Below, piece after piece: positions 23,960 to 35,497 of a DNA stretch of 64,000 nucleotides. Position 1 is the stretch's first letter. Each line of letters starts with the position of its first letter. The DNA is from Dryococelus australis (lineage: Eukaryota; Arthropoda; Insecta; Phasmatodea; Phasmatidae), in the NCBI GenBank assembly GCA_029891345.1, contig CM057009.1:290542966-290606965 (forward strand). The letters are read 5' to 3'. The notes beneath the pieces were generated by a model. The model made no database searches. It was given only the letters and a program-made list of their open reading frames with translations, and was not told where the DNA came from. Made by a program: the position numbers and the translations under genes.

Positions 23960-26580
23960 GTAACTTAGTAAAAAAAAAAAAATTTCCTCAGTGGCGAATA
24001 AAGATTCGTGTACACTCGCCTTCGTTCGCTCCCGAAACCCGAAATTGTAAAAAATTCGGAGACATTCCGTATTGTGTATTTATGGAGTTCAGTAACGTAT
24101 TTCGCAATTTCGGATCGTATTTCCGTTTATTAACTGCACTTTACCAAATAACAAATTTACGCCAATGTAAGGATATTTTTAACAGCGTAACTGTGGGATG
24201 TAAAAATTAAATGTTGGCATTTTTTGTGTTTCTAAAAGGTGGCGACGCTTACTTCTTGGGAACTAAAACCATTTTAGAACATAAATGTCGGAAATATTCA
24301 TGCTGAGTTAGAACATTTTTGTAGATTTACTCCGTTCACCGGCATTTATTAAGACGCCCGTCAACCTTTAGTGCGAAGCGCATTGCAGTGTATGTGCAAC
24401 ACGTGTTTGTAAAACAAAATATTTTACCTATATACAACATGTTTACCACACGAAAAGAAAGAACACTTAAGACGAGGACGGAATAAAACTTCTAACCTAT
24501 CGCGCTTATTGCAAACAATTTTGAAGGTCTTCAACATGGCTAAAGAAGATATTTCAGACGGTTATAGCTTAAAATATTCTGGGCCAATACCTGCGAACTA
24601 CTTTAAGGCACTGTATTGAACATTGCTTTAAATTTTCCTCCAACGAAATTATAACTTCGACGCTTTAAGTTTTACACGACAGAAAGCCGACATGTCAGTT
24701 CGGAAACTTGCGCATATCTACAGCGACGCCCTAAAATAATTCTCTTAGTATAACCCTACGGTCGTAATATATCCGAAATAAGTATGCTGCATGTACATGT
24801 AATCTTGCAATTTTCTAACTTGAGAGACGACAATCAGTTGAGTTGACGGTGCTGTCTAAATATAGCCAAACGTTTATAGTAACACAAACATAACTATTTT
24901 TTGCGATTATTTCAGTGTTTGTATCAGTAAGTATAGATGCTGCGTTTAGATTAGAGCACCACTTTACCTTTAATAGGAAGACAGCTATTTCATGCCTGCA
25001 ATAAAGAAAACTATACACTGCAAACTTGCATCAGTGAGAATTTCCCTGTTTCAATCTGTCAACTGTATCTTACGGATTCAACAGTCACTTAAGTGAATTT
25101 AAGCGACTAATCAGTGAAAAAAAAAAAATAGCCAGATTTCGTTCACTCATTGATTCAGTGACATTTGACACTGATTTATCGGTAATTTTTTTTTCACTTT
25201 TTTTTTCGGTGGTTTGTTTTTCGACTGATGGATGAACGAAACAGCGTGCAAAAGTGGCCGTCAAACAACATTTAGAAATTACCCTTAAACGACGCGCATC
25301 AAGTGAAATAACAATTAACGAATAAACTAATAAAACCAATACAAAATACTTAAAAATCTGTTTCGTCTTAGAGAGTAATAAACTTACATAACATTCTGAC
25401 GATAGTGGTAAAGTTTAGTTGTTGCTGCAATGCAGACCGATTACAGAACTCTCCTGAAATGATTTCTCAGTTCGGTTTTCTTGTGTCATCTGAACTGTCG
25501 CTGAGAGCAAGTGTTGAAAGTACTGTTTGAAGGACTGAGAAGGAAAAAAATTAAGTGATATCAAACGTTTGCTTTCTATCAATAAAGTAATGTAATAATA
25601 TGATTTTGTTTGCACGAGCTTTAACGAACACCCCCCCCCCCCCACAACTCCTCAACAAACATATACGGATAACAAGGAAGTGTAGTTTTTACATACAGTC
25701 GGGAATCGCAGTTGTAAATGTGCGATGGAATCACGTAAGAAAATACCTTATTTTCCTATTCATATACTAATTATTGGTGGTACTATGAATACTTGGAATA
25801 TTTACATGAACATACAACAGAAAGTCACAAAAGTACAAAAATAATCTTGACATATACATGGTATAAAAGGTGTAACACTTCTGCGAAGATTGGTCGCATC
25901 TCTTTAATATAACCAGAACGAAAATATGACTGCAGCTGGAAGTGGTCATAAAACAGGAAACTGTTGAGCATCAATTCACACAGAAGGCAATAAGAATGAA
26001 AACATAAAAGTTTTGTTGTTACTTTCTGTGACAAACTCCAAGCGCGATAAAATGAAGCGCTAATAGGATTGGAGAGGTTTATTTATGAATTTGACCTCCG
26101 TGTTACTGCATACAGAGTTCCAGTTTTGCGGTACGATTTGGAGAAAAAGAGTGTTATTGAGAAAGATTTTCGTCCAGTTTTGATTAACTTTCAAGATATC
26201 CTGGGTATCAAGACATCACAGCAGTGACATGTTGATCTGTAAAATTGATTTTGTTCTGTCAGTATGCGAGGCAAAAATAGTGTTTCATTACACCATGTAC
26301 ATACATATCCATAAAAAAAGTTTATATCTAAATAAAACTAACATACAATGCGAACGCGTAGAAACTATGATAGATTCAGGCATGTGAGAAAATTTAGTGT
26401 TAAATATTTTATTTGTATTTAAGTAATTTAAATCTGTGCCAAAATAAACTTTCCGAAAGGAGCAACTTTTGGAAACTATATGCACTTTCACCACAAAGCA
26501 TGCAGAGACGATTCCACTAGTCAAGTTATTGTTTTGTAGCATCTATAAAAATTGTTAAAACACGTGGCTTAAGTGAGTGT
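23960..26580. other. AT-rich DNA without recognised genes
   Basis: No family was recognised. A poly-C run lies at 25630-25643, and short A/T homopolymers are common. Confidence 0.4.
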
Positions 26581-26910
26581 GAGAACCTAGACCTTTGTTT
26601 GCGTTGGTTCCAGACAGTTGAGAAATTGTAAGCGCGGAACTAGCGGCGAGATAAACACGAAAACGCCTCGGTAATGAGACGTTAGAGGAGATGGCCAAAA
26701 CACGCGCGAGCTGACAGGCGGGGAAGCACGCCCAGCGAGATAGAAAAAAAAATAGTGGCGAGCTTGAGCGAACTTCCCGAATTTCGAACTTTGAGTCATG
26801 AAGAGGGAACTCCGCTCACGACGAATGTGAACTTCACCCCGCGGGGGATAGCCAACATTTCGCCACCGTCGCGCTGCAAGACTCCTGGTCCAGAGCCCGA
26901 GCAAGTTACA
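26581..26910. other. CpG-rich block followed by AATAAA
   Basis: This stretch is clearly richer in GC and CpG than its surroundings. AATAAA follows at 26916-26921. It could be an old LTR, a promoter fragment or a GC-rich element. The 105-codon minus ORF across it is probably a result of base composition. Confidence 0.3.
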
Positions 26911-27221
26911 CTCTAATAAATTATTTGTAATTTTACCAAATCAGTGCATAGTCCAGTGACAATGCACGAATGATAAATTATGCATGTATGGTAACACATG
27001 CATTGCAACGTTCTTACAATTGCTCTGGAAGATTCAAATGCGTAGGGAAGATCCCAACTTTGTAAAGTGGCAATAAAACATCCCCATATTTTCAGCCCGA
27101 CATATAGTATTATTTCCATATTCTGTATATGTTAAGAATTTTACGAGACATTTTTTACAGTGTACCTTAGCTCCGCAATGGAACAACCGGAATATCATTG
27201 ACCATTCTAGTGATAGAACTA

Positions 27222-27985
27222 CGTCGAGAGAAAAATATCTTCGGAGATACCAAATAAATTTACTTGAAAAGTACTCGTTCACTCAAATAATCTGCCGTTG
27301 CTCCAAATAACTTCATTCATTCCTTTGACAAAAATATAACATTTAGAATGTTTTGTTGAGCCAAATAATTTGTTTGTTTGTGCCAACATCATCTATAAGC
27401 TTAGAACATACAACTATTTTACAAATACGCTCAATTAATCGGTTTGGTTGACGTAAACGTTGTAAATGATACGGTGGAGACAAATCAATATTTCCTTTGA
27501 AATGAGTAAGCATTTGGTTACCTATAACAACAATCTGATGCCTATCATCACAGAATATGTAGCAGCAACAAAATCAGCTTGATCCAGTACTGGCATCTAT
27601 AACGTTGGATATAGGGCAATCGGGACATTTGATTGCCTTCATTCGAAAATACAGGTCGAGAGGCTATTTGTAATTTTCGTGACAATTACGCTAGTAATGG
27701 CGTCTGTCAGTGTATTTATTGATGCCTAATAAATATTTTAACAACAATCTCATTGGAATAAGTTCAAGAGGTAACAAAAAATAATGTATTAAAATTTAAA
27801 ATCGTTTACCCACATGCATGTTCTATGTTAGAATATTGCATATTTAACCATTTTTGTGACAAACATATGCGAAATGTCAAATAAATTGGTTTCAAAAGAA
27901 AAATAATAAATTTTCCATATACATATTACATTTTTTTTTTGCGCTGTAGAAACTTCGCTTTTTCATTAAAACCTTTTTCTCAGTG
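27222..27985 (+). mobile_element. Family C element, subtype 2 (C4)
   Basis: The left end is degraded (GTCGAGAGAAAAATAT). The right end AACCTTTTTCTCAGTG matches the family-C terminus. It shares the block AACAAAATCAGCTTGATCCA with C5 (about 42276) and many CAAATAA/AACAAAT subterminal words with C1 to C3. It lacks the tRNA-like core. Confidence 0.7.
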
Positions 27986-28018
27986 TACGTTAATTTGCCG
28001 GTAATTTTCACCGCCATG

Positions 28019-28301
28019 CCGAATGTCATGGGATACCGATCTAGCGTCATGTAGGCCCTCAGCTAGTCCATCAGAGTGCAGAATCTCGTCGTGGTATCGA
28101 TTCCACAAGTGGACGAAACTCCTGTGGAGAGATGTTGACCCATGCTATCTCGACAGTTTCCTACAGCTCCCTGCTGTCTGTGATTTCAGGACCTATGGTG
28201 CGAATGGGCTTCCCCACCACGTCTCATAAGTGCGCGATGGGTTCACTCCCGGCGAATGACTTGTAAGGCTACATCCGTTGAAACTTTCCATAATGCTCCT
28301 T
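28019..28301 (-). pseudogene. Tc1-like transposase, C-terminal fragment
   Basis: Read on minus this gives the tail of a Tc1-type DDE transposase. EPIAHL-stop-DVVGKPIR stands where the family has NPIEHLWDVVGRxIR, followed by GPEITDSRELW and a stretch resembling FxxLVESMPRR. The Trp codon is replaced by a stop, and further substitutions are present. The glutamate/aspartate region just before this motif is damaged. The upstream part lies at 29063-29306, across the inserted family-C element C1. The plus-strand ORF at 28023-28229 is its antisense shadow. Confidence 0.7.
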
Positions 28302-29062
28302 CACTGAGAGAAAATCGAACAAAATATGTGTTTGTATAGGTCCAAATATATATTTAGTTGCCCTAACAAAGTATATCGTTGAGCGAAAAATTTGAAAACC
28401 TCAAAATTACTTCCTTTAGTCTAGCAAAATATATGTTCGAATAAACAAAATCTCTGTGTTGGGCCAAAAAAATCAGACTCTCAACTAAATAGTTTTTTTT
28501 TTTTTAATAAACTGTATATATTTGTTTGGCCACTCATTTCACTGCCGTCGTTCGAAAATGCTGCTCGAGAGTTTAGTTGTATTTTTGTGACAATCAAGAT
28601 AGTAACCGTGTTTGCTATTGCATCTCTTGATGCTTAACAATCGTATAAATATATTATTAAAGCAATGCAACAAGGAACTGAGTAGTAAAGCTGTAAAACT
28701 TGAAATATTTGTTTGCACACGTTGCTCAATATTTCCAGTGTATATATTTAAAAGCTTTCCGTTGTCGTCATTTGCCACGTTAGCCGAGATTACTAAGGCG
28801 TAGCGCTCGAACGCAGGTGATCTACGTTCGAAACTCTGCCGATCTGGTACAACTTCTTTATGTCGGCCCAAACTGTTTAATATACGTGTAGCCAAACAAA
28901 TCTCGAGTTGCACCAACCAGATCTTACAGTTTGGGGCAAAAAATGAGAACGACAAAATAATTTGGTTTCGGCAACAAAATATTCCATCGCCCTTACACAA
29001 ACAAATAATTTGGTGGCACTCAACAAATATTGTTTGATTCGACAAAACTTTATCTCAGTGTG
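28302..29062 (+). mobile_element. Family C element with tRNA-like core (C1), inserted in the Tc1 transposase
   Basis: A 761-bp element with ends CACTGAGAGAAAATCGAAC on the left and TTTATCTCAGTG on the right. Subterminal regions are full of AAACAAAT/ATTTGTTTG words in opposite orientation on the two sides. The middle (about 28778-28846) holds a tRNA-like unit: TTAGCCGAGATTACTAAGGC, then about 30 bp on, CGTTCGAAACTC. It splits the transposase remnant. Confidence 0.8.
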
Positions 29063-29306
29063 AACTAGTTGTTGGAAACCTGGGCCGGATGACACGGTGC
29101 GAATTATCCTGCTGGAACATCCCATCATTGTGGGGGTACACGAAGTTCCCGAATGGCCTCATTGCAATGCCGTGACCAGCACACACTCGCTCGCGCGATG
29201 TTAGATCACAACTGATACAGGCCTGAGCGCGTCCAAGACGTATCGGTACGGTGGCGCCACCGATTCTTGGGCCTACTTTCACGTCCAATGACATTTGGCA
29301 TGCCAA
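29063..29306 (-). pseudogene. Tc1-like transposase, catalytic-core fragment
   Basis: The minus reading contains GMFQQDN (29103-29123), the second catalytic Asp motif of Tc1-like transposases, preceded by MRPFGNFVYPHND. The RPHxAR motif expected next is degraded. The C-terminal part is at 28019-28301; C1 lies between. The first Asp and DNA-binding domain are not recognised. Confidence 0.65.
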
Positions 29307-30465
29307 AGTATATTGGTCCGCAGCAGATTTCGCTGTCCAATTACATCATGTGAATGCAACTGGCAACAGTGAATTATTCATTGAATGTTCGTTTAGTGTA
29401 ATTTCGCCTTTTTAAGTTTGGCGTGCAAGAAGAAGCTCTTTCGCCTGTTTACTTAAGCGGAACAGAATAAAAGCAGAACCACATAAAAGCAAGTGCAGAT
29501 AGAACTATGTGCCTTTTTCGATTAAATACTTAGGAATTATTTGACGATGATTACTATTATATTCGAAATAACACAAACATTTCTATTTTATCTTAGGTAG
29601 TTATCTGGAGAGTTTAATTATATTAATGTCAACCCATTACGTAAAAAATAATATTCTGTATTCAATATACGACGATTTGCTATCCGTAACTGTTTGAAAA
29701 TGTATTATTATATAGTTCGTATTAATTGTTGCCACAGGAGACCATGCGCAATAATTAGTGACAATAAACAGGATAGCAGTGTAAATATACTCGGCACAAC
29801 TGATCAGAGGAAAAGAGACTATTAAAAAAAAAAACTTTTACTTTAACATGAATGGTAGGTACTTATTAAAGCAGTACACATGCACATCTCCTACGATGAT
29901 TGCTGTCAAAGTAGGAAGTGTGATTACATTGTATCGTAGGTAGGAAGTAGTTTTGGCACCCGTTGGTGTACGCAGTAAAACGCGCATATTTGCTTTTCCA
30001 CGTCCATTTTGTATTATTTCTCCGCAGGTAAAAATCAAGGCTGTATAGACATAATGTCAGGTATTTAAAAACTGTTCGTAATAAACGGAACACTTTTGAA
30101 AGCCATGCTCAAGATCTGTTCGTACGCACACTATTTTCTCTTCCATCGTAAGTAGATTCAACATTATCATGGACCTATAGGTAATTGATTCACAAACTGT
30201 TTGCAGGTCAAGGTCATAATTGCACTGTAAAAAATAATGATAAAACTACCTGACAAGTGTTCTGTAATATTCGCAAACTTATGTGGGTAACATAATTTTC
30301 CGCCCTCTAGAGTAAAATCGACGTACATAGCGGTGGGAAATCCCAGAAATAGGTGAGAAAATTACATAACATGTGCATCTCTTCAGCACTGTCTCAACAG
30401 CTAAGTGGGAGAACGGACGCAAGAAACATGTGTTCAACACGATAATATTCACTCCTGCTGACATG
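29307..30465. other. AT-rich DNA without recognised features
   Basis: A stretch at about 30070-30100 weakly resembles a family-B end, but it is too short to call. Confidence 0.35.
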
Positions 30466-30529
30466 TTGTCGTCGTAGTGTAATGGATAGCGCATCGGCAC
30501 ATCGTGATAGAGGTCCGTTGTTCGCGCCC
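30466..30529 (+). pseudogene. tRNA-like fragment
   Basis: GTCGTAGTGTAATGGATAGCG resembles the start of a tRNA-Arg-type A box (TAATGGATA). About 30 bp later GGTCCGTTGTTCGCGCCC resembles a damaged B box. It cannot fold as a normal tRNA. It may be a SINE head or a chance match. Confidence 0.3.
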
Positions 30530-30821
30530 ATTCACAATATATGCCGAGGATTTTTGAATTGAGGTTTCGGTTACTATACGTCAGATGATATATACATTAA
30601 AATAAATATTAGTACAGATACCCCGTGCAATTTTTAATATAAATTTATTATACACTGTAATTAATATTACCTTGCTTGTATGGGATTTCTCCCCACTTAT
30701 GTCAGGTACTTTTTCCGTACGTTTAGGGAATAGTACCTTAATTGTTATGTAAATTTGCTTCACATTTGACAGATAATTTAACCTTACATGTAAGGGAATT
30801 TTAGCTCAAATTTTTTTTTTA

Positions 30822-30985
30822 CACTGAGGTTCATATAGCTGTAGCCGAACTTATAGCCTGTATATCATTGGCTGTGACAACGAAACAAGTGTTGTTTAAA
30901 CTCAATTACAGCGCGCATGATAACATTTTTGTCTGCAACGCCTGAAACCGTAAATTAAAGTGGGTCTGAAAGAGTTAATTAATAA
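30822..30985 (+). repeat. Dispersed repeat E, copy 1
   Basis: It shares collinear blocks with 61096-61252: CTGTAGCCGAAC / CTGTAGCCAAAC, GTGACAACGAAACAAGT / GTAACAACGAAACAAGT, and GCCTGAAACCGTAAATTAA / GCCTGAAATCGTAAATTAA. The type of element is unknown. Confidence 0.65.
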
Positions 30986-31384
30986 TGAGCAAGGGTTATT
31001 CGGAATTAAATAATTTTTTCGTGTTTTTTTTTTTTTTCAAAGGATTCTTTACTCATCGTCGCACGTAAATTCGTGAAGAATCGACAACGTTAATTGCGCG
31101 CAGAAAAGGGGACAAACGAAGTTCACGCCTCGGTCGTTCCTCTTAACGGCGCGTCCCACTCGAACGTTCCCTTCAAAGCGCACGTCTACGTAAGGGGGAC
31201 CAGTTCGAGATAAGGAAGGACATTCGCACCAGCATAAAATCCTCATTCGCTTTTATGACCTCCGCCCTGCTGAGTCCCAGCCAGGCCGGCGATCGACGGC
31301 ATAAATACAGCTGCACCCTCGCCCGGAGACTGAACGGTGTTTACGATATACCAGGCAGAGATTACGGCGCATCCCGTTTCCCGT
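30986..31384. other. Spacer with CpG-rich half
   Basis: 31080-31384 is richer in GC and contains GGCATAAATACAGC (31299-31312), a possible TATA-like element, before GAGACTGAACGG. No gene was identified. Confidence 0.3.
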
Positions 31385-32144
31385 GCGCTGGCTCTGAGTG
31401 TGTGAAGAGATTTTAGCGGCTCTTAAGGGGCCCGCCTGCCTATTTGGAGCTTTTCCCCCCCTCTTTTGACGCCGAGAAACACAAGAGCTGTAAGGGCTAC
31501 ACTGCCACGCGCTACAAGTGTGCCATCGCCTCTACGCGCAAGACTCTGAACTTGCGTGCTGCGTGTACCTACGGGACTCCGGGACTCTAAGCCGTGACCC
31601 TACAATTTTATATGTGAAAAGTCTGTAGGAAGGTTCAGTGCATGTCCGTAGATTACTTTTGTGTGTATACAACGCGTATGTTTTGAGATACAGAACTTTG
31701 AATATGCCGTTTGGAACATATTTGGAGTGCTCTGAAAAGGTGTTTACAATATGTGTGACGTCTTAAAAGTAATCTACACGCATAGTCTGCAGTGTGCGTT
31801 CTTTTCGTAGACCAGAACAATGGACGCGCGATTAATAGTTTCGTGGAAGAACGTGGCTTTCAAACACTTTTCAACGCACTCGGAGCGCCAGTCAGGCGGG
31901 CCCCTTAACATCGAGGTCTTGAGAGCCGATGTGGGTAATTGATGGTGAGCACGGAGCAGCGCCGGAATGAAGGGGCGGGGTAAACGGAAGATCCCCGAGG
32001 AAACCCACCGACAAGCGGCATCGTCCGGCACGATTCCCACATGCGAAAATCCGGGAGTGGCCCGGCCGGGGATTGACCCGGTTCGCCCTGGTGGTAGGCG
32101 AGCAGGCTAACCGCTCAGCCACCACGGCCTCGCGCTGGCTCTGA
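31385..32144 (-). mobile_element. tRNA-derived SINE D1 with 13-bp target duplication, split by a TTAA element
   Basis: The SINE lies on minus between two perfect copies of GCGCTGGCTCTGA (31385-31397 and 32132-32144), its target-site duplication. On minus the head reads TGGCTGAGCGG (A box, 32111-32121) and GGGTCAATCCC (B box-like, 32069-32079). The body has CGTGCCGGACGATGCCGC and GGTGGGTTTCCTCGGGGATC. The tail ends CTCTCAAGACCTCGATGTTAA and resumes at 31426-31398 beyond an inserted element. Without the insertion it is about 252 bp. The flanking duplication makes this a very well delimited insertion. Confidence 0.9.
31427..31904. mobile_element. TTAA-flanked non-autonomous element K1 (piggyBac- or Kolobok-type) inside SINE D1
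   Basis: It is flanked by TTAA at 31423-31426 and 31905-31908. The ends are perfect 12-bp inverted repeats, GGGGCCCGCCTG and CAGGCGGGCCCC. TTAA duplication is the signature of piggyBac and of Kolobok transposons; with no transposase here the superfamily cannot be chosen. It interrupts the SINE tail, and removing it restores the tail sequence seen in SINE D2 at 34586-34631. Confidence 0.88.
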
Positions 32145-32290
32145 AGCCGCCGCCTTCGCAGGCTAGCCAACTGTGGAAGAAGATTTAGAAAGAAAATTAT
32201 TAAATGACAGTTCGATATTTATGAATGACGCCAGCTTGCAACAATCGTTTTTAAAAAAAATACTCATCCCCGAAAAGGGTTTCCGTTTAA

Positions 32291-32708
32291 AGGCCGTTCA
32301 CGATAAAGTGAGCACTTTTGAACTCAACCTTATAAAGTCACTGCTACTACCTGCATATATTTTAACGAGCGCACTGAGTGACATACGCCCAGTAATGTTG
32401 GTAACGATGGAGGGAAAGTAGTTCCATACCTTAACGTTGAATAAAAAGTGTTAGGTGGCCATTTGTGATAACTAAAGATATTTCTTTCGCTTACTGTTTT
32501 TTTAATGCAATGAAGTGTAAAAATGAGCAGATTTGTAAAATATTTACTTTTCCATAATTACACCATTTCCCTTGACCGACTCATGAATAAAGTGATGAGG
32601 CTCGTGACAATGTTAATTTTACATAAGGCAGAATGATACGCAATGTGTTTAAACAAGAAGATCTTAAGCAAGGCTTCAAAAAATGCTTAGTTCACCGTGA
32701 CAGCCTAT
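32291..32708 (+). mobile_element. Family B MITE (B3)
   Basis: The left end GGCCGTTCACGATAAAGTGA and the right end TTCACCGTGACAGCCTATA enclose a 418-bp body matching B1b, B2 and B4 throughout. The ORF at 32173-32421 that runs into it is not a gene. Confidence 0.85.
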
Positions 32709-32879
32709 ATAATGTGTTTATTATTTATTTATTTACTTTTCAAGTAAGTTGTTAAAACCTACTTAAATTATACGCAGTCGTCTTTATGTATAGAAGCACC
32801 AATACAGAATTTTTAATTCGCAGAAAAAGTAACAGTAGTCAGTCGTTCCACCATGGCAAACCGGATCCTATTCTTACAG

Positions 32880-33035
32880 TGCCACTCACGTATTTCCACA
32901 TTTGGAAAACGCTGCGCTCACAGCCCTTGGTCAGTGGGTTTTCTCCGGGTATTCCTACTTTCCCACGCCATTGCATATACATACTGCTACAACTTCATCT
33001 CACGTTACACTCGTCGGCGTCTCACTCAAGACGTA
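32880..33035 (+). mobile_element. Diverged SINE D body (D5)
   Basis: Blocks TCACGTATTTCCACATTTGG, TTGGTCAGTGGGTTTTCTCC and a CTCACTCAAGAC tail align with the SINE D body. The tRNA-like head is lost and divergence is high. Confidence 0.55.
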
Positions 33036-33045
33036 CGCCTAAACA

Positions 33046-34005
33046 GGTAAGTATACAGAAGCGACATGACGAGGCGTTTCTTTTGATGTGCGCGTATCTA
33101 CATTGAGAGAAAATCGAACAAAATATTTCTTTGTATAGGGCAAAATGCATATTTAGCTACCCTAACAAACTGTATTGTCGGGCAAACAAAAGTTGAAAAT
33201 CAACAATTACTTTTGTTCGTCTAACAACACATATGTTTGAATAAACAAAATATCTGTGTGGGGCAAAAAAAAAATTAGACTGTTAACTAAATATATTGTT
33301 TAATCAACTGTACATATTTGTTTGGCCACTCGTTTGATTTCCTTCGTACGAAAATACAGTTCAAGAGTTTGTATGTTTTTTGTGACAATTATGATAGTAA
33401 CCGTGTCTAGTGCATATATTGATACTTAACAATAATATAAACACATTAATAAAACAATGCAACAAGAAACTGACAAGTTAAGCTGTGGAACTTGAAATAT
33501 TTAACTACACACGTTTTCCAATACTTGCAGTATATTTATATATACACATATTGAAAAGCTTTCCGACATCATTGGTTGTCACATTAGCTGAGATTACTAC
33601 AGCAATAGCGCTCGGGCGCAGGTGATGTGGGTTAAAACTCGGTCCAACTTTTAAAATGGTTTTATATCGGCCCAAACTGTTTAATGTACGTGTAGCCAAA
33701 CAAATCTTAAGTTGTCCAACCAAATCTTACAGTTTGGGACAACTAAACGAGAACAACAAAATAATTTTGTTTCAGCAACAAAATATCTCATTGCCCCTAT
33801 ACAAACAAATAATTTGGTCGCACCAAATAAATCTTGTTTGATTTAACAAAACTTTTTTCTCGGTGTAAACTGGGATTAGTATCGCGAGGCACTGGGAAGC
33901 AACCTTGTTTCTGATTGGCTACTGCGTGCTGCGGAAGGTGCCCTATTGGCCGGACCCGAGACTGGCAAGTAAGGTACCAGGCGATGATAGGTGAACGGCG
34001 TTTCA
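33046..34005 (+). repeat. Dispersed repeat L, copy 1, split by C2
   Basis: The left part 33046-33100 (GGTAAGTATACAGAAGCGAC; TTTTGATGTGCGCGTATC) and the right part from 33867 (GCGAGGCACTGGGAAGCAAC; TTTCTGATTGGCTACTGCGT) are collinear with 58184-58383. The family-C element C2 lies between them. Confidence 0.65.
33101..33866 (+). mobile_element. Family C element with tRNA-like core (C2)
   Basis: A 766-bp element, near-collinear with C1 from CATTGAGAGAAAATCGAAC to TTTTTTCTCGGTG. The tRNA-like middle is at about 33586-33652 (TTAGCTGAGATTACTACAGC; GGCGCAGGTGATGTGGG-like) with the B box mutated to GGTTAAAACTC. It is inserted into repeat L. Confidence 0.8.
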
Positions 34006-34374
34006 ACGTGTTGATGTGGACTTAGCTATATAAACGCTGTTTGATTTCCGTTTTCTTTAATGTTCTGTGGCACAACTACATTTTGATTGTCACGGCCTAG
34101 TATAAAAGTCTCCGCTGAATTTCACATGCGCCGTGTCTAAAATTCACGTGCCAAGGACCCGTAACCGGCTTCATGCCCTATAAAAGTGCATCTAGGGCGC
34201 GACGTCTAGTCGCTGTCCGAATTCATGTCTAGGGCACGAATACACACTAGAATATCATCTTCAGCCAAGGGCACTTGTTTCATGCCCTAGATCGCTTTTA
34301 AATTATCTTCTGTTCGTTGCTGTTTGTTCTCTGTTTGCCTTCGCCCCTTAAAAATGTCTTCGGAGAAACGAAAA
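34006..34374. other. Spacer between C2/L and SINE D2
   Basis: No gene. The phrase CATGCCCTA / CTAGGGC-x-CGA recurs several times between 34168 and 34290 in both orientations and suggests an inverted, palindromic stretch. Confidence 0.35.
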
Positions 34375-34642
34375 ATTTGTAAGAACGGGGGTAACGGTGG
34401 CTGAGCGGTTAGCCTGCTCGCCTCCCACCAAGGTGACCCCGGTCGGGTCACTCCCGGATTTTCGCACGTGGGAATCGTGCCGAACGATGCCGTTGGTCGG
34501 CGGGTTTTTATCTTGGATCTCCAGTTTCCCCCGACCTCTAGTTCCGGAGCTGCTACATACTCACCTCAATCACCCGCATTAGCTCTCAAGACCTCGATGT
34601 TAAAAGCGGTCCAAATCCCTTCACTTCAAGCATTTGTAAGAA
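34375..34642 (+). mobile_element. tRNA-derived SINE D2 with 11-bp target duplication
   Basis: ATTTGTAAGAA occurs at 34375-34385 and 34632-34642 and flanks a 246-bp SINE. The head has TGGCTGAGCGG (34398-34408, A box) and GGGTCACTCCC (about 34445-34455, weak B box). The body reads GTGGGAATCGTGCCGAACGA and CGTTGGTCGGCGGG. The tail CTCTCAAGACCTCGATGTTAA continues to CTTCACTTCAAGC. This intact tail is the empty-site reference for the split copies D1 and D3. Confidence 0.9.
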
Positions 34643-34699
34643 ACCGTCAATTAGGTATTTAACGGTTTGATGTTTTCTGGCCATTTAACCGGTTACATC

Positions 34700-35180
34700 T
34701 CATATTTTCATTTTATTTGTCGAAGGGTTGGCGGATGAAACCACGTGGGAATGAAAACGTAAACAAACACGCGGAACTTCCACGTTGGCGTCCGGTGTGA
34801 ACAGCAGACACTCGCGCGTCGTTTGGTCGGTAATCGAGACACATACGAACGAGGGCGTCCGAATTCGGAGATTCGCACTTCTTCGCGAAGGAGACGAGGG
34901 CTTATATCTCGCGCAGGGCGCAAGGGGAAGTGGATAGAGGCGCAAGGCGGTGAACTCAGACACAGACATGGACACATTTTGCGACGTGAAGTGTGCACTC
35001 CAGTTGAGAGTCTCGCGCGTGCAGGACACGAGGCATTTTCTGCGTTCACTCAGGCCGCGTTAACACCTCGAAAACGGGGAAATTTTACTGCTTGGCAACA
35101 CCCTTTTAGTCTACCAACGGTGGCTGGTACGTTGCATCGATATTTTAAACTACGTATATCTATGTATTCAAAGTCAATTT
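34700..35180. other. CpG-rich block
   Basis: GC- and CpG-rich compared with its flanks, with several overlapping ORFs of about 110 codons in different frames, which is what base composition alone gives. Phrases GCGTCCGGTGTGAAC and GCCGCGTTAACACC hint at eroded inverted ends. No gene was recognised. Confidence 0.3.
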
Positions 35181-35497
35181 AGTCGCTCGCGAGAGAAATA
35201 AACCGAGCGGTCGTGATCCCTGATGAAGGGACACTGGAGCTGTGTTGGAATTCGCTGCGACGTACTCTCGTTCACTCGCCCTTGATCCCTTTAGTGCCCA
35301 TACTTTCTTGCTCTTCGGGACGAAGTGAGTGTATTTTCGAACAAGTGCTAACGTACATGCCAAAAAAAAATCTATTATTTAAGTTAGTTTTTTAATGTTG
35401 CCTTGGCTTGTGGACGAACAACAGTGGTGACAAAACGATGGGAAGAAGCGATCGGTGTAATAAACAGTTGAATAAAGGAATGCACTCGAACCAATGT

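Noticed and set aside
25630-25643. Poly-C and poly-G runs (also 46797, 55786, 59997, 62240, 63100)
   Set aside because: Simple homopolymers; their lengths may be sequencing-dependent, and no function is implied.
28023-28229. 68-codon plus ORF
   Set aside because: Antisense to the Tc1-like transposase fragment.
30070-30102. Possible end of a sixth family-B copy (CTGTTCGTAATAAACGGAAC)
   Set aside because: Too short and without a matching right end.
32173-32421. 82-codon plus ORF
   Set aside because: It runs into MITE B3 and has no domain.
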